DNA of 45,142 nt from Gemmatimonadota bacterium. GTDB taxonomy: Bacteria; Gemmatimonadota; Gemmatimonadetes; Gemmatimonadales; GWC2-71-9. How positions within the stretch are numbered: position 1 is the first letter of the stretch; each line of letters begins with the position of its first letter. Where the stretch lies: NCBI GenBank assembly GCA_022562295.1, contig JADFPO010000017.1:1-45142 (forward strand), written 5' to 3'. Below the pieces are notes generated by a model that was not told the DNA's origin, searched no databases, and saw only the letters and a program-made list of their open reading frames with translations. Shown here piece by piece: positions 8,554 to 17,375 of the stretch. The position numbers and the translations under genes were made by a program.

Positions 8554-9480
8554 TCAGGAGCGACGTGTCACGATAAAGTTAGCAAGCCCGGTGAGAAGTG
8601 GCGAATCTATCCCGCCCACCCTCAAATGGGCTATGGCCCTGCGTGCGCTCGCGGCCGCCTCGTCCATGGCCGCTTCGGCTCCGAGAAGCGTCACATAGGT
8701 GGTCTTTTGCTGGAGGGCATCCTTTCCGGCTGTTTTTCCCAGTTCCTGCGATGTGGCCGTGGCATCCAACACATCGTCGGCGATTTGGAACGCCATTCCC
8801 ACCTCCCCACCGTAACCGCGGATGGCCGCCAGATCGGGCTCGGCGGCCCCCGCCGCGCGCGCCCCCATCACCGCACTCGCCGTCATCAGCGCGCCGGTCT
8901 TTCGCGAGTGGATGTCTCGAAGCTCGTCCAGCGACGGGGGCCTCGCCACGGCCTCGAGATCGAGCACCTGTCCGCCGATCATTCCCGCGGCTCCGGCCGC
9001 CTGAAATAGTTCCGTCCCGAGCTGCCGCAAGACATCCTGCGATACGCCGAGGCGCCGGCACCCTGCGGCAAGCACTCTCCCCGCAAGCGGCACCATGTCA
9101 ATGCCCGCTTCCACGGCCGTTGCCACGTCGAACTTCCGATGAGTGGTGGGCCGCCCGCGACGCAGGTCGTCGTTGTCCATGCACGGGAGGTCGTCGTGCA
9201 CCAGCGAGTACGTGTGCACGACCTCAACCGCGGCGCCGATCTCGGCCACATCCTGCATCGTACCGCTGCCGAGTTCCCGGTACACGGCCATCAACAGCGC
9301 GGGACGAATCCGTTTGCCCGGAGCCGAGAGACTGTAGGCGATCGCCTCGCCGACCGGTCCGGGGATCTCCTCTTGCACGCGACGGCACCAGAGCCCCAAG
9401 ACCTCGTTGGTCAGGTCCCTCGCCTCGGCCAGGAACGCGCGGACGTCAGTCCTCGACGTCGTCACCACTTGATGCGTCAT
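8554..9480 (-). CDS. ispA: Polyprenyl diphosphate synthase (farnesyl/geranylgeranyl type)
   Basis: Trans-prenyltransferase that elongates allylic diphosphates with IPP. The 308-residue protein (from ATG 9480) has the first Asp-rich motif DDLPCMDNDD starting at residue 96, preceded by the typical HTYSLVH, and the second Asp-rich motif DDVLD. A Tyr five residues before the first motif is typical of short-chain bacterial FPP synthases, but product length cannot be fixed by eye. The start overlaps xseB by 35 bp; a TTG at 9495 with a TAGGCAGG just upstream is the alternative start and would add five residues. The order xseA-xseB-ispA-dxs is a classic bacterial arrangement. Confidence 0.93.
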   Translation of the reverse strand: MTHQVVTTSRTDVRAFLAEARDLTNEVLGLWCRRVQEEIPGPVGEAIAYSLSAPGKRIRPALLMAVYRELGSGTMQDVAEIGAAVEVVHTYSLVHDDLPCMDNDDLRRGRPTTHRKFDVATAVEAGIDMVPLAGRVLAAGCRRLGVSQDVLRQLGTELFQAAGAAGMIGGQVLDLEAVARPPSLDELRDIHSRKTGALMTASAVMGARAAGAAEPDLAAIRGYGGEVGMAFQIADDVLDATATSQELGKTAGKDALQQKTTYVTLLGAEAAMDEAAASARRAIAHLRVGGIDSPLLTGLANFIVTRRS

Positions 9481-9679
9481 CGGCGGCTTCGGCAACCTGC
9501 CTAAGGGTGAGTTCGGTGTCTTGGAGGAGTTGCCTCGCCGCCTTCAGCCGCTCCACGCCCTCTTGGAACAACGCAAGCGCCTCATCCAAGTCCACATCGG
9601 AGTCTTCCAGCGAGCGGACGATCGTCTCGAGTCGCTCGACTTCGGTGCGGAACGAGGGGGGGGGGAGCTTTTCACTCAT
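9446..9679 (-). CDS. xseB: Exodeoxyribonuclease VII small subunit
   Basis: This 77-residue protein has the helical-hairpin signature of XseB: FRTEVERLETIVRSLEDSD, then LDEALALFQEGVERLK, followed by an acidic tail. XseB wraps the C-terminal helices of XseA in the complex that degrades single-stranded DNA from both ends. Its ATG overlaps the xseA stop by four nucleotides (ATGA at 9676-9679), the usual coupling of the two subunits, and its 3' end overlaps the prenyltransferase gene. Confidence 0.95.
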   Translation of the reverse strand: MSEKLPPPSFRTEVERLETIVRSLEDSDVDLDEALALFQEGVERLKAARQLLQDTELTLRQVAEAADDASSGDDVED

Positions 9680-10845
9680 TGGCGGATTCCCACGACGCGT
9701 GCGTCAACATCTCCGTCCGTCACCGTGACGCGCAAGTCCATGTCGGGTTGGAAACTCCCGACGGATTTGAGGACACGCCCGCTCTCATCCCGCACGACCG
9801 CGTAGCCCCGCTGCAATACCTTGAGGGGACTGAGGGCATCCAATTTCGCCGTGAGGGTCGTGAGACGTCCGGCACATCGTTCGATCTGCCCTTGCATCGC
9901 CCCGTGCAACCGGTCGGCGGTTCGCTCGAGGCGCTCGGCGCCGATCTGGGTTCGGTTGGTCAGCGACTGACCCAGCCGCCGGGCCAACGCGTCGACAGCA
10001 CGCGACACCTCCCGCCGATCCGGTACCACGGCCTCGGCTGCCGCCGACGGCGTCGGCGCTCTCAGGTCGGCGACCAGATCGGTAAGCGTCACGTCTTGCT
10101 CATGCCCGACGGCCGACACGATGGGGACACGCACCGCCGCCACCGCGCGCGCCACGCGCTCGCTGTTGAACGCCCACAGATCCTCCCGCGACCCACCACC
10201 ACGGCCGATGATCGCCACGTCCGCACCGACGGCGTCGACGCGCCGCAACGCGCGGCACAACTCCCGTTCCGCTGCGTCTCCCTGGACTCGCGTTGAAAGT
10301 AATAGCACTTCCACGACAGGCCATCGCCGTTCGAGTACGGTGAGAATGTCGCGCAGGGCCGCGCCGTCGGGACTCGTGATCACGGCGATTCGCGAGGGAA
10401 ACTCCGGTAGGGGTTGCCGGCGCGCCGGATCGAGTAAGCCGTCGCGCTCCAGCGCCGCTTTCGCTGCCCGCAACCGTTGCTCCCACATCCCATCGGCATC
10501 GGTCGGGATGATACGTTTGACGGTGATGCGGAACTCCCCCCGCTCCTCCCACACCGTCGGCCGGCCTTCGAGAAACACCTGCTGCCCATCCTCCAGCTTC
10601 GCCGACGTGCGGAGGTTGTCGGTGCGCCACATCACGCAGCGCACCTGAGCCTCGGCGTCACGCAGCGAGAAATACCAATGACCACTGCGGTAGATCTTGA
10701 GACCCGACACCTCTCCCTTGATCCATACAGCGCGCAGCCCGGCTTCGACCAGCTGCCTCGCGTGCCGATTGAGCTGGGCAACGGTCCACGCGCCGTCCGA
10801 CGACGCGGGGGCGGTCGAAGCGAAGAGGTCTAGTTCTCCGCCCAA
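9676..10845 (-). CDS. xseA: Exodeoxyribonuclease VII large subunit
   Basis: The 389-residue protein contains an N-terminal OB-fold (WTVAQLNRHARQLVEAG, WIKGEVSGLK, HWYFSLRD) and the XseA nuclease domain with VITSPDGAALRDI, IIGRGGGSREDLWAFNSE and SAVGHEQDVTLTDLVADLRAPTPSAAAE, followed by coiled coil and a short C-terminal β segment (QRGYAVV). It is the catalytic subunit of exonuclease VII. The start at 10845 lies 16 nt inside the end of folD, and the stop is shared with the start of xseB. Confidence 0.97.
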   Translation of the reverse strand: MGGELDLFASTAPASSDGAWTVAQLNRHARQLVEAGLRAVWIKGEVSGLKIYRSGHWYFSLRDAEAQVRCVMWRTDNLRTSAKLEDGQQVFLEGRPTVWEERGEFRITVKRIIPTDADGMWEQRLRAAKAALERDGLLDPARRQPLPEFPSRIAVITSPDGAALRDILTVLERRWPVVEVLLLSTRVQGDAAERELCRALRRVDAVGADVAIIGRGGGSREDLWAFNSERVARAVAAVRVPIVSAVGHEQDVTLTDLVADLRAPTPSAAAEAVVPDRREVSRAVDALARRLGQSLTNRTQIGAERLERTADRLHGAMQGQIERCAGRLTTLTAKLDALSPLKVLQRGYAVVRDESGRVLKSVGSFQPDMDLRVTVTDGDVDARVVGIRQ

Positions 10846-11717
10846 CGGCGTGCGGCTTGAAGAGTGTTGTACAACAACATCGTGATCGTCATGGGACCCA
10901 CTCCACCCGGAACCGGTGTGATGGCCGACGCCACCTGCTGCGCGGCCTCGAAGTCCACATCACCGACGAGGCGGTACCCCTTTTCGCTTGCGGGGTCGTC
11001 CACCCTGTTGGTCCCGACATCGATCACCACGGCGCCGGGCCGAATCATATCGCCGGTGACAAAGTTCGCTTTCCCTATCGCCACGATCAGGATATCCCCG
11101 AGACGGGTCACGTCGGGAAGGTTCTTGGTATGGGAGTGACACACGGTGACCGTCGCGTTGCCCCCCTTTCTCCGTTGGAGCAATAGCGACGCCATCGGCC
11201 GTCCTACGATATTCGACCGGCCCACGATCACCACATGTGACCCATCGATCTGGACACCGCTGCGCATCAGCAGGTGCTGCACGCCGAATGGCGTTGCGGG
11301 CGGAAAAGCCGTCGGATCTCCTACGGCCACTCTCCCGACGTTCTCCGGATGAAAGCCATCGACATCCTTTGTCGGCAGGATCCGCAAGAGTACCCGTTCT
11401 GAATCGATATGGTCGGGCAGCGGCAGCTGCACGAGAAACCCGTGGATGGCCGGGTTGGCATTGAGCCGATCGACGGTTGCCAACAACTCATCTTCCGTCG
11501 TCGCCTCGGGTAACGTGATCGTTTCGCTGTGCATACCAAGCTTTTCACACGCCTTCGCTTTCATGCGTACATATACCTGGCTCGCAGGGTCCTCACCAAC
11601 CAGGACAACCGCCAACCCCGGGGTGATACCCCGTTGCTTCAGCTCCACCACCTGTGGCTCCAATTCAGCACGCATCTCCGCCGCGATGTCTTTGCCGCTG
11701 ATGATCCTAGCGGGCAT
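10830..11717 (-). CDS. folD: Methylenetetrahydrofolate dehydrogenase/cyclohydrolase
   Basis: FolD interconverts 5,10-methylene-THF, methenyl-THF and 10-formyl-THF using NADP+. The 295-residue product is full length, with the catalytic-lysine helix SQVYVRMKAKACEKLG, the QLPLPDH loop, PCTP-like PATPFGV and the cofactor motif GRSNIVGRPMASLL. A folD next to xseA is common. The start overlaps the rny 3' end by 11 nt, so it belongs to the same transcription unit. Confidence 0.97.
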   Translation of the reverse strand: MPARIISGKDIAAEMRAELEPQVVELKQRGITPGLAVVLVGEDPASQVYVRMKAKACEKLGMHSETITLPEATTEDELLATVDRLNANPAIHGFLVQLPLPDHIDSERVLLRILPTKDVDGFHPENVGRVAVGDPTAFPPATPFGVQHLLMRSGVQIDGSHVVIVGRSNIVGRPMASLLLQRRKGGNATVTVCHSHTKNLPDVTRLGDILIVAIGKANFVTGDMIRPGAVVIDVGTNRVDDPASEKGYRLVGDVDFEAAQQVASAITPVPGGVGPMTITMLLYNTLQAARRWAEN

Positions 11718-13287
11718 AATCCACCGCCCGAGTCTCGCGAATCACAACCACCTTGATCTGGCCGGGGTACTGTAGCTCTTCTTCAACCTTGCGGGCGATT
11801 TTCTCCGACATCTCTAGCGCTTGTTCGTCGCCCACTTCCTCCGGCGAAACCACGATGCGGATCTCCCTTCCGGCTTGAATGGCAAACGTCTTCTCCACGC
11901 CTGGGAAACCATTGGCAATCTCTTCCAGACGCGTCAGCCGTTTCACATAGGTCTCGACCGCCTCACGGCGCGCACCAGGACGCGCTCCGCTGGCCGCATC
12001 CGCCGCCTGCACGATGACCGAGATCGGCGACTCGTGCGGCACGTCGTCGTGGTGCGCCGCGATGCAGTTGATGACCACCGGGTGTTCGCCGTACTTCTCC
12101 GCCACCTCGACGCCCAGCTCGACGTGGGTACCCTCATGCTGGTGGGTGAGAACCTTCCCGATGTCGTGTAGCAATGCGCCGCGCTTGGCCAAGTGCACGT
12201 CCAGCTTCAGTTCGCTCGCCATGATACCGGCGAGCCAGGCGACTTCTTTGGAGTGGTGGTACATGTTCTGACCATACGATGTGCGGTACTTCATCCGTCC
12301 GATGAGCTTAATCAGTTCTGCGTGCATCCCGTGAATACCAAGCTCGTACGTCGCTTGCTCGCCCGCCTCCACCAACTGCTGGTCGACCTGCTCGCGGACC
12401 TTGTTGACCACTTCCTCGATGCGGCCGGGATGAATGCGGCCATCCGAAATGAGCTGCTCCAACGCGAGTCGTGCCACTTCGCGCCGAATCGGCTCGAAAC
12501 ACGACACCACAACGGTATCCGGCGTGTCGTCGATGATCACATCGACTCCCGTTGCCGTCTCGAACGCTCGGATGTTGCGCCCCTCGCGACCGATGATGCG
12601 ACCCTTCATTTCGTCGTTGGGCAGGGCCACCGCAGACACCGAGATCTCAGACGTGTACTCGGAAGCAATGCGTTGCACGGCCATCGCGATGATCTTCTTG
12701 GCCTCCTTGTCCCCATTCCGCACCGCCTCTTCCTTCATATCACGGATGATCGCCGCCGCCTCACTGCGCGCCTTTTCCTCGGCCTGGCGCAGCACCTCCT
12801 CCTTCGCTTCTTCGGCCGACATATCCGCCAGTTGCTCCAACCGTCGCTGGTGCTGCTCCAACGCCCGCGTCACCTCGTCTTCTTTTCCTTGAAGGGATTT
12901 TTCCTTGTCCTTGATCGACTGCGCTTGCCGCTTCGACTCCACTTCGCGCTCTTCCAACTGGGAAGTCTTGCGCTCGAGGTGAGTCTCCCGCTCCTCGAGA
13001 CGCCGGTCGGCGCGGGCGATTTCTTTGCGTCGCTGCTTCTCATCGCGCTCCCAATCCTCCCGCGACCGCATCACCTCTTCTTTGCCAGCCAAAATCGCCG
13101 CTGCCTTGGCCGCTTCGGCCTCTCGCAGGGCGTCGGCCTTGGACCGCTCGGCCAGTTGGCTCGCCGATCGTCCCGCCGCCTCCGCCAATCGTCTTTCACC
13201 ACGGCGTCCCAACAAGTAAAAAGCCGCCCCCGTGAGACCGATGGCCCCGAGTGCGGCTATCACGTACACAGCCACGATTGTGGACAT
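11707..13287 (-). CDS. rny: Ribonuclease Y
   Basis: RNase Y is a membrane-anchored endoribonuclease that starts mRNA decay. The 526-residue protein has the full domain order: one N-terminal membrane helix (about residues 4-26), a long Glu/Arg-rich coiled coil (about 30-210), a KH domain with GRIIGREGRNIRAFE, and an HD domain with LLHDIGK near 370 and a second AAHHDD. A GGAG sits nine nucleotides before the ATG. It follows zapA by 99 bp, a gap that contains the candidate 6S RNA 3' half. Confidence 0.97.
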   Translation of the reverse strand: MSTIVAVYVIAALGAIGLTGAAFYLLGRRGERRLAEAAGRSASQLAERSKADALREAEAAKAAAILAGKEEVMRSREDWERDEKQRRKEIARADRRLEERETHLERKTSQLEEREVESKRQAQSIKDKEKSLQGKEDEVTRALEQHQRRLEQLADMSAEEAKEEVLRQAEEKARSEAAAIIRDMKEEAVRNGDKEAKKIIAMAVQRIASEYTSEISVSAVALPNDEMKGRIIGREGRNIRAFETATGVDVIIDDTPDTVVVSCFEPIRREVARLALEQLISDGRIHPGRIEEVVNKVREQVDQQLVEAGEQATYELGIHGMHAELIKLIGRMKYRTSYGQNMYHHSKEVAWLAGIMASELKLDVHLAKRGALLHDIGKVLTHQHEGTHVELGVEVAEKYGEHPVVINCIAAHHDDVPHESPISVIVQAADAASGARPGARREAVETYVKRLTRLEEIANGFPGVEKTFAIQAGREIRIVVSPEEVGDEQALEMSEKIARKVEEELQYPGQIKVVVIRETRAVDYAR

Positions 13288-13311
13288 AATCTATCTCCAG
13301 CAACGGCTCTG

Positions 13312-13487
13312 CCTAGGCCACCGGCGTGCCGCGTCTAGCTGTGGGTTCCCGCCTGGCGCAACCTACGACGCCGAAGCTGAGTGAAACTAGCTGTCGTCTG
13401 CGGTCGAGGCAAACGTAGCCGACGCCCGCGAGGGACGCTTCTTGGGAGGTAACAGACGCACGATTTCATCCGTGAGCGCCGTCAGCC
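13312..13487 (-). ncRNA. ssrS: Candidate 6S RNA (ssrS-like), overlapping the 3' end of zapA
   Basis: 6S RNA genes often lie just after zapA. Read leftward, this segment can fold in a 6S-like way. The closing stem pairs GUGCGUCU (13461-13454) with AGAC/GCAC in AGACGCGGCACG (13336-13325). A wide asymmetric bubble follows, then UCCC:GGGA. The main inner stem pairs 13414-13426 with 13355-13367: 4 and 5 perfect pairs flanking a mixed middle, with a 46-nt apical region. An outer pairing, GGCUGACGGCG (13487-13477) with CGCCGGUGGCC, would give about 172 nt, the usual 6S size, but needs a large bulge. The 3' strand ACAGCUAGACGCGGCAC is reminiscent of E. coli 6S. The 5' half overlaps the non-conserved zapA tail, which is unusual. 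The ends are uncertain. Confidence 0.35.
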
Positions 13488-13722
13488 TCTGCTCCATCTC
13501 GTGCTCCGCGAGGCGCGACTGGAACAAATCATCCGTGATCGCCAGCGCGGCCAGGATCGCCGCCTTATGGATCTCAACGATCTTGCCCGAGGCCCGTACT
13601 TCCTTCAGTGCACGGTCCACATGGTCCGCAACCGTTCGGGTGTAGTCATCCGGCCGGTCGGAGCGAAGACTGTATTCATCACCGCCGATGGTAACCTTTA
13701 CGAGCGTCTTCTTCACGGTCAC
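13387..13722 (-). CDS. zapA: Cell division protein ZapA
   Basis: ZapA binds and bundles FtsZ at the division ring. The 111-residue protein has the β-hairpin start VKVTIGGDEYSLRSD, then the helix DDYTRTVADHVDRALKE and the long coiled-coil helix AALAITDDLFQSRLAEHEMEQR, which fit ZapA in length and order. The last 20 residues (Pro, Arg, Ser, Ala rich) are a non-conserved tail overlapping the candidate 6S RNA. It starts with GTG, overlapping the preceding stop as GTGA at 13719-13722. pheT-zapA-rny is a recurrent arrangement. Confidence 0.88.
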   Translation of the reverse strand: MTVKKTLVKVTIGGDEYSLRSDRPDDYTRTVADHVDRALKEVRASGKIVEIHKAAILAALAITDDLFQSRLAEHEMEQRLTALTDEIVRLLPPKKRPSRASATFASTADDS

Positions 13723-14015
13723 CGCCGGCCACCCTGGATAGCGGTGGCTGTCTGTTCCTCGAGGAACCGCAGCCGGGTAAGCAAACCCGTCACGCGTGTC
13801 CGGGCTTGCTGGATGAGGTGGCGCAGATTCTCATTCTCACTTTCCAATTCGACGACTCGCTCGTGCGCACTCACGATATCGCCGTCTCCGCCAGCGCTCC
13901 CCTCGGCCCTGTGAGCGCGCTTGCGCCATCCCGCCAACTCTTCAGAGACTTGACGGACTGCTTCTTCGAGTTCCTCCAACGCCCTGAATTCAGGTCTCTC
14001 GCCGTTCGACTCCAA
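13719..14015 (-). CDS. Small coiled-coil protein, possibly division-associated
   Basis: This 98-residue protein between pheT and zapA is almost entirely predicted coiled coil: Glu/Leu heptads in ALEELEEAVRQVSEELAGW and again in ERVVELESENENLRHLIQQA. A second helix holds LLTRLRFLEEQ. I do not recognise a family; position and size recall ZapB-like or MiaB-leader-type division helpers, but that is inference from its neighbour zapA. The start used is a TTG overlapping pheT by 26 nt; an in-frame TTG at about 13979 is an alternative. Its stop overlaps the zapA GTG, indicating coupled expression. Confidence 0.7.
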   Translation of the reverse strand: MESNGERPEFRALEELEEAVRQVSEELAGWRKRAHRAEGSAGGDGDIVSAHERVVELESENENLRHLIQQARTRVTGLLTRLRFLEEQTATAIQGGRR

Positions 14016-16347
14016 GTTGCTTTCTCAATGCTCCCAGTATGTTGGTTACCGCCGCGTCCACCTCTTTGTCGCGCAGGGTCCGTGTCGCGGCACGAAAAAC
14101 AAGCCGCCACGCAACGCTCCGTCCGCCAATCTCCGCCCCGCGGTACTCGTCGAAGATGTCCGCCGACTCCAGCAACTTGCCACCGCACCGAACCACCACT
14201 TCGCCGACCTGCGCGGCGGTCACACCATCCGGCAACAGAAGGGCAAGATCCCGAGTCACCGGCGGCGTGCTCGGGAGCGTCGCGAACCGAGTCGTCACCG
14301 CGTCGCGGTTCGTGAGCCGGACCTCGAAGCCGAACACCCCAGCCGCCCAACTGGGACCGTCAACCTCCAGTGGGCCAGCCCAGCCAAGCTCCTCGCCGGA
14401 TGGGCCGCCAAGCACCCACCGGCCGCCCGAATCCGTCATGACGGCTTTCGAGCCAGCGGCCCGCGCGACCTCCTCCAACAAAGATTTCACATCCCAGCCG
14501 TCAAAATCAACGGAAACACCCGATTCCGACCAATGTGCCGGCATCCGGCTTCCGGTGATCACGCCCGCCACCATACGGTCTTCCTGAGGCCTTTCTCCCT
14601 CTGCGGCCGCATGAAACACCGTTCCGATCTCGAACAGCCGGATGTCGCGCTCCCTGACCGACCAGTTGTGCTCGACGGCCCGAACCAGGCCAGCGGTCAA
14701 GTCGGTGCGTAAATATGCCTCTTCTGCCGAGAGTGGATTGAGCACGGCCTGTGCGCTGTCGCCCGACTTGGGGCCCAACGAAATCCCTCGCGCCTCGTGC
14801 AGCCCACGCCCGGTCAGGATACGACGCATCCGCGCTTCCAGCCTGTAGCCTGGGTCGTCCGGAACACTACTCGGCCTCAGCGGACCCATCTCGCTGGGGA
14901 ACGTGTCGTACCCACGCAGACGCGCGAGTTCTTCGATCAAATCCTCCTCGCCCGTGACGTCGGGCCGCCAGCCCGGCACGTGCACGGCGATCCGCCCATC
15001 CTTTGGCGCGACCGTGAAGCCCAGGCTCGTGAGGTAGCCTTCGATCTCGGCACGCGGCAGCTCGACCCCAAGCACCTGAGTCACCCGCTCGGGGCGGAGA
15101 AATATCGTCACCGCCTTCGTGGGTGACGGGTACACGTCGACCGGTGGACCCGCCTCGGACCCACCCGCCACTGCGATGACCATCCCCACCGCACGCCGCA
15201 ACGCGTCTGGCATTCCCTGGAGGTCGGTGCCCCGCTCGAACCGATACGACGCTTCGGTGCTTATTCTCAAGGTCCTGCGTGTCGCTCTGATGCGTTTGGG
15301 ATCGAAATAGGCGCACTCGAGCACCACGTCCGTGGTTTGTTCCGAAACCTCGCTGGATTGGCCACCCATCACCCCACCAACCGCCACTGGGCCTCGTGCG
15401 TCGCAGATGGCAGTCATGGCCGAATTCAGGCGGCGCCGTTCGCCGTCCAGCGTAGTGATCGGTTCGTTGTCGAGCGCGCGCCGAACGACAATCTTAGGTC
15501 CGGCCAGCTTTGCAAGGTCGAACGCGTGGAGCGGCTGGTTGAGCTCGAAGAGGATGTGGTTGGTGGCATCCACCACGTTGTTGATCGGACGTTGCCCGAT
15601 GCTGGCGAGCCGCCGTTGTAGCCAATCCGGGGACGGTCGCACCTCGATTCCCCGAATCACCGCAGCCATGTATCGCGGACATCCCGACACATCCTCCACC
15701 GACACCTCGACTCCCCCCACAGACCCCATCGTCGCACTCCGTACGGGCGTTTCGGTGTGCGGTGGCGCTCCCGGAATCGTGGTCAGCTTGACGGGTTTGC
15801 CGAGCACGGCCCCGAGGTCGCGGGCGACCCCCCGGTGACACAGCAAGTCGGGACGGTTGGGCGTCACCTCGACATCCAGGCGATAGTCGCCCACCGCCAA
15901 CACATCGAGGAGCGGCGTCCCCGCCGGCGCGTCGGTATCCAACAAGAGGATCCCCGATTCATCCGTGCCCAACGCCAGCTCGTGCTCCGAGCACAGCATG
16001 CCGTTCGACTTGACCCCCCGGATCTTCCGCCCCTTGAGCTTGGCCCCACCGGGCAGTGTGGATCCGACGGCCGCATATGGGTACTTGCCTCCGGTTTCCA
16101 CCGTGGGGGCACCGCACACCACGTCCAGCACCTCCACCCCGTTGTTGACGGCACAGAGCCATAGCCGATCCGCGTTGGGGTGCCGCGCCACCCGCTCGAC
16201 CACGCCAACGACGATGCCGGTGAGATCTTGGTGCACCGGCTCGACTCGCTCCACGGGCTCCCCGAGCATGGCAAGTCGTTCCGCCACCTCGGCGGGCGTG
16301 AGGTCGACACCAAGCAGTGCCGACAACCAGTTCAGAGAAACGATCAT
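13990..16347 (-). CDS. pheT: Phenylalanyl-tRNA synthetase β subunit
   Basis: PheT forms the α2β2 enzyme that charges tRNA-Phe. The 785-residue protein from ATG 16347 (MIVSLNWLSALLG) shows the EMAP-type tRNA-binding domain (about 40-150), the B3/B4 editing domain, the B5 DNA-binding-like domain with PEDLIEELAR-type sequence EEDLIEELARLRGYD, a catalytic-like core domain and the C-terminal ferredoxin-fold anticodon-binding domain (LALLLPDGVTAAQVGEVV, ending in KEVDAAVTNILGALRKQLG). A longer frame to 16554 is rejected because it overlaps pheS. It begins two nucleotides after the pheS stop codon. Confidence 0.97.
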   Translation of the reverse strand: MIVSLNWLSALLGVDLTPAEVAERLAMLGEPVERVEPVHQDLTGIVVGVVERVARHPNADRLWLCAVNNGVEVLDVVCGAPTVETGGKYPYAAVGSTLPGGAKLKGRKIRGVKSNGMLCSEHELALGTDESGILLLDTDAPAGTPLLDVLAVGDYRLDVEVTPNRPDLLCHRGVARDLGAVLGKPVKLTTIPGAPPHTETPVRSATMGSVGGVEVSVEDVSGCPRYMAAVIRGIEVRPSPDWLQRRLASIGQRPINNVVDATNHILFELNQPLHAFDLAKLAGPKIVVRRALDNEPITTLDGERRRLNSAMTAICDARGPVAVGGVMGGQSSEVSEQTTDVVLECAYFDPKRIRATRRTLRISTEASYRFERGTDLQGMPDALRRAVGMVIAVAGGSEAGPPVDVYPSPTKAVTIFLRPERVTQVLGVELPRAEIEGYLTSLGFTVAPKDGRIAVHVPGWRPDVTGEEDLIEELARLRGYDTFPSEMGPLRPSSVPDDPGYRLEARMRRILTGRGLHEARGISLGPKSGDSAQAVLNPLSAEEAYLRTDLTAGLVRAVEHNWSVRERDIRLFEIGTVFHAAAEGERPQEDRMVAGVITGSRMPAHWSESGVSVDFDGWDVKSLLEEVARAAGSKAVMTDSGGRWVLGGPSGEELGWAGPLEVDGPSWAAGVFGFEVRLTNRDAVTTRFATLPSTPPVTRDLALLLPDGVTAAQVGEVVVRCGGKLLESADIFDEYRGAEIGGRSVAWRLVFRAATRTLRDKEVDAAVTNILGALRKQLGVERRET

Positions 16348-16349
16348 CG

Positions 16350-17339
16350 CTATTCCACGAATTGCCCGAGAAACCGCATGTCGTTCTGAAACAGCAACCG
16401 GATATCGGGAATGCCGTGTCGCAGCATCGTGATACGGTGCGGGCCCATGCCGAACGCGTATCCCGTATACCGCTCCGAATCGATACCGCAGTTCTCCAAC
16501 ACCGCCGGATGCACCATGCCCGCCCCCATGATTTCCAGCCATCCATCTCCCCACTTCACATCTACCTCGGCCGAAGGCTCCGTGAACGGGAAGAACGAAG
16601 GCCGAAAGCGGACGGCGGTCGTCTTGGAGAAGAACCGCTTCACGAAAAAGTCGATGGCGGCCTTGAAGTCGACGAAGCTGACCCCCTCGTCAACCACGAG
16701 TCCCTCGATCTGCTCGAAAACCGGAGCGTGGGATGCGTCGAAGGCGTCGCGCCTGTAAACCAGCCCCGGCACGACGATGCGGATGGGAGGCTCGTATTGC
16801 TCCATCGTGCGCGCCTGCACCGGCGACGTGTGGGTGCGCATGACGATCCCGGGCGACAGGAACATGGTGTCCTGCATGTCGGCCGCCGGGTGGTCCAGCG
16901 AGATGTTCAACTTGGTGAAGTTGTATTCTTGGGTCTCGGCCTCAGGCCCCGACACTCGGGTGAAGCCGAGGTCACGGAAGATCTCGCAGATCTCGTCGAC
17001 AACGGCCGTCACCGGATGGATGGCGCCGCGCCATGCGGAGCGTCCCGGCATGGTCAGATCGGCCACCTGCTTCGAGGCTTTGCGGGAGGCTACCTCGGAC
17101 TCCCGGGACGCCAGGGCCGATTCGATTTCGCGCTTCAAGTCGTTGGCTCGGAGCCCCACCACCCGTCGCTCTTCGGACGGAAGCGACGATAGACTACGTA
17201 GGATCTGGGTCAGACGGCCGGCCTTGCGGCCCAACAGATCGACTCGTAACTCCGCCAGCCGAGCACCGTCGGCATGCTGGATTTCGCCTATCGTGCGTTC
17301 AACGGCCAGGAATTGGTCGTTGGGGGATTGCTCTGACAT
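16350..17339 (-). CDS. pheS: Phenylalanyl-tRNA synthetase α subunit
   Basis: The catalytic subunit of PheRS, 329 residues. An N-terminal coiled coil precedes the class II core, with motif 2 TSPVQARTMEQYEPP and PGLVYRRDAFDASH, and motif 3 GMGPHRITMLRHGIPDIR. It is the usual gene after rplT. Immediately upstream of the ATG lies an inverted repeat (17341-17358) that could mask the weak ribosome site GGACAACTC; see the separate entry. Confidence 0.97.
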   Translation of the reverse strand: MSEQSPNDQFLAVERTIGEIQHADGARLAELRVDLLGRKAGRLTQILRSLSSLPSEERRVVGLRANDLKREIESALASRESEVASRKASKQVADLTMPGRSAWRGAIHPVTAVVDEICEIFRDLGFTRVSGPEAETQEYNFTKLNISLDHPAADMQDTMFLSPGIVMRTHTSPVQARTMEQYEPPIRIVVPGLVYRRDAFDASHAPVFEQIEGLVVDEGVSFVDFKAAIDFFVKRFFSKTTAVRFRPSFFPFTEPSAEVDVKWGDGWLEIMGAGMVHPAVLENCGIDSERYTGYAFGMGPHRITMLRHGIPDIRLLFQNDMRFLGQFVE

Positions 17340-17340
17340 G

Positions 17341-17358
17341 AGTTGTCCGTGGACAAGT
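17341..17358 (-). promoter_or_regulatory. Inverted repeat directly before the pheS start codon
   Basis: On the minus strand ACTTGTCC, two bases, and GGACAACT form an 8-bp hairpin with one mismatch that ends one nucleotide before the pheS ATG. The only ribosome-site-like sequence (GGA) lies in its 3' arm. It could limit translation initiation or act as a protein site. Function is inferred only from position. Confidence 0.35.
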
Positions 17359-17375
17359 ACCGCAACTGGCGCCGA

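Noticed and set aside
16348-16554. Upstream extension of pheT
   Set aside because: Lies wholly within pheS and has no PheT similarity; the conserved N-terminus starts at the ATG at 16347.
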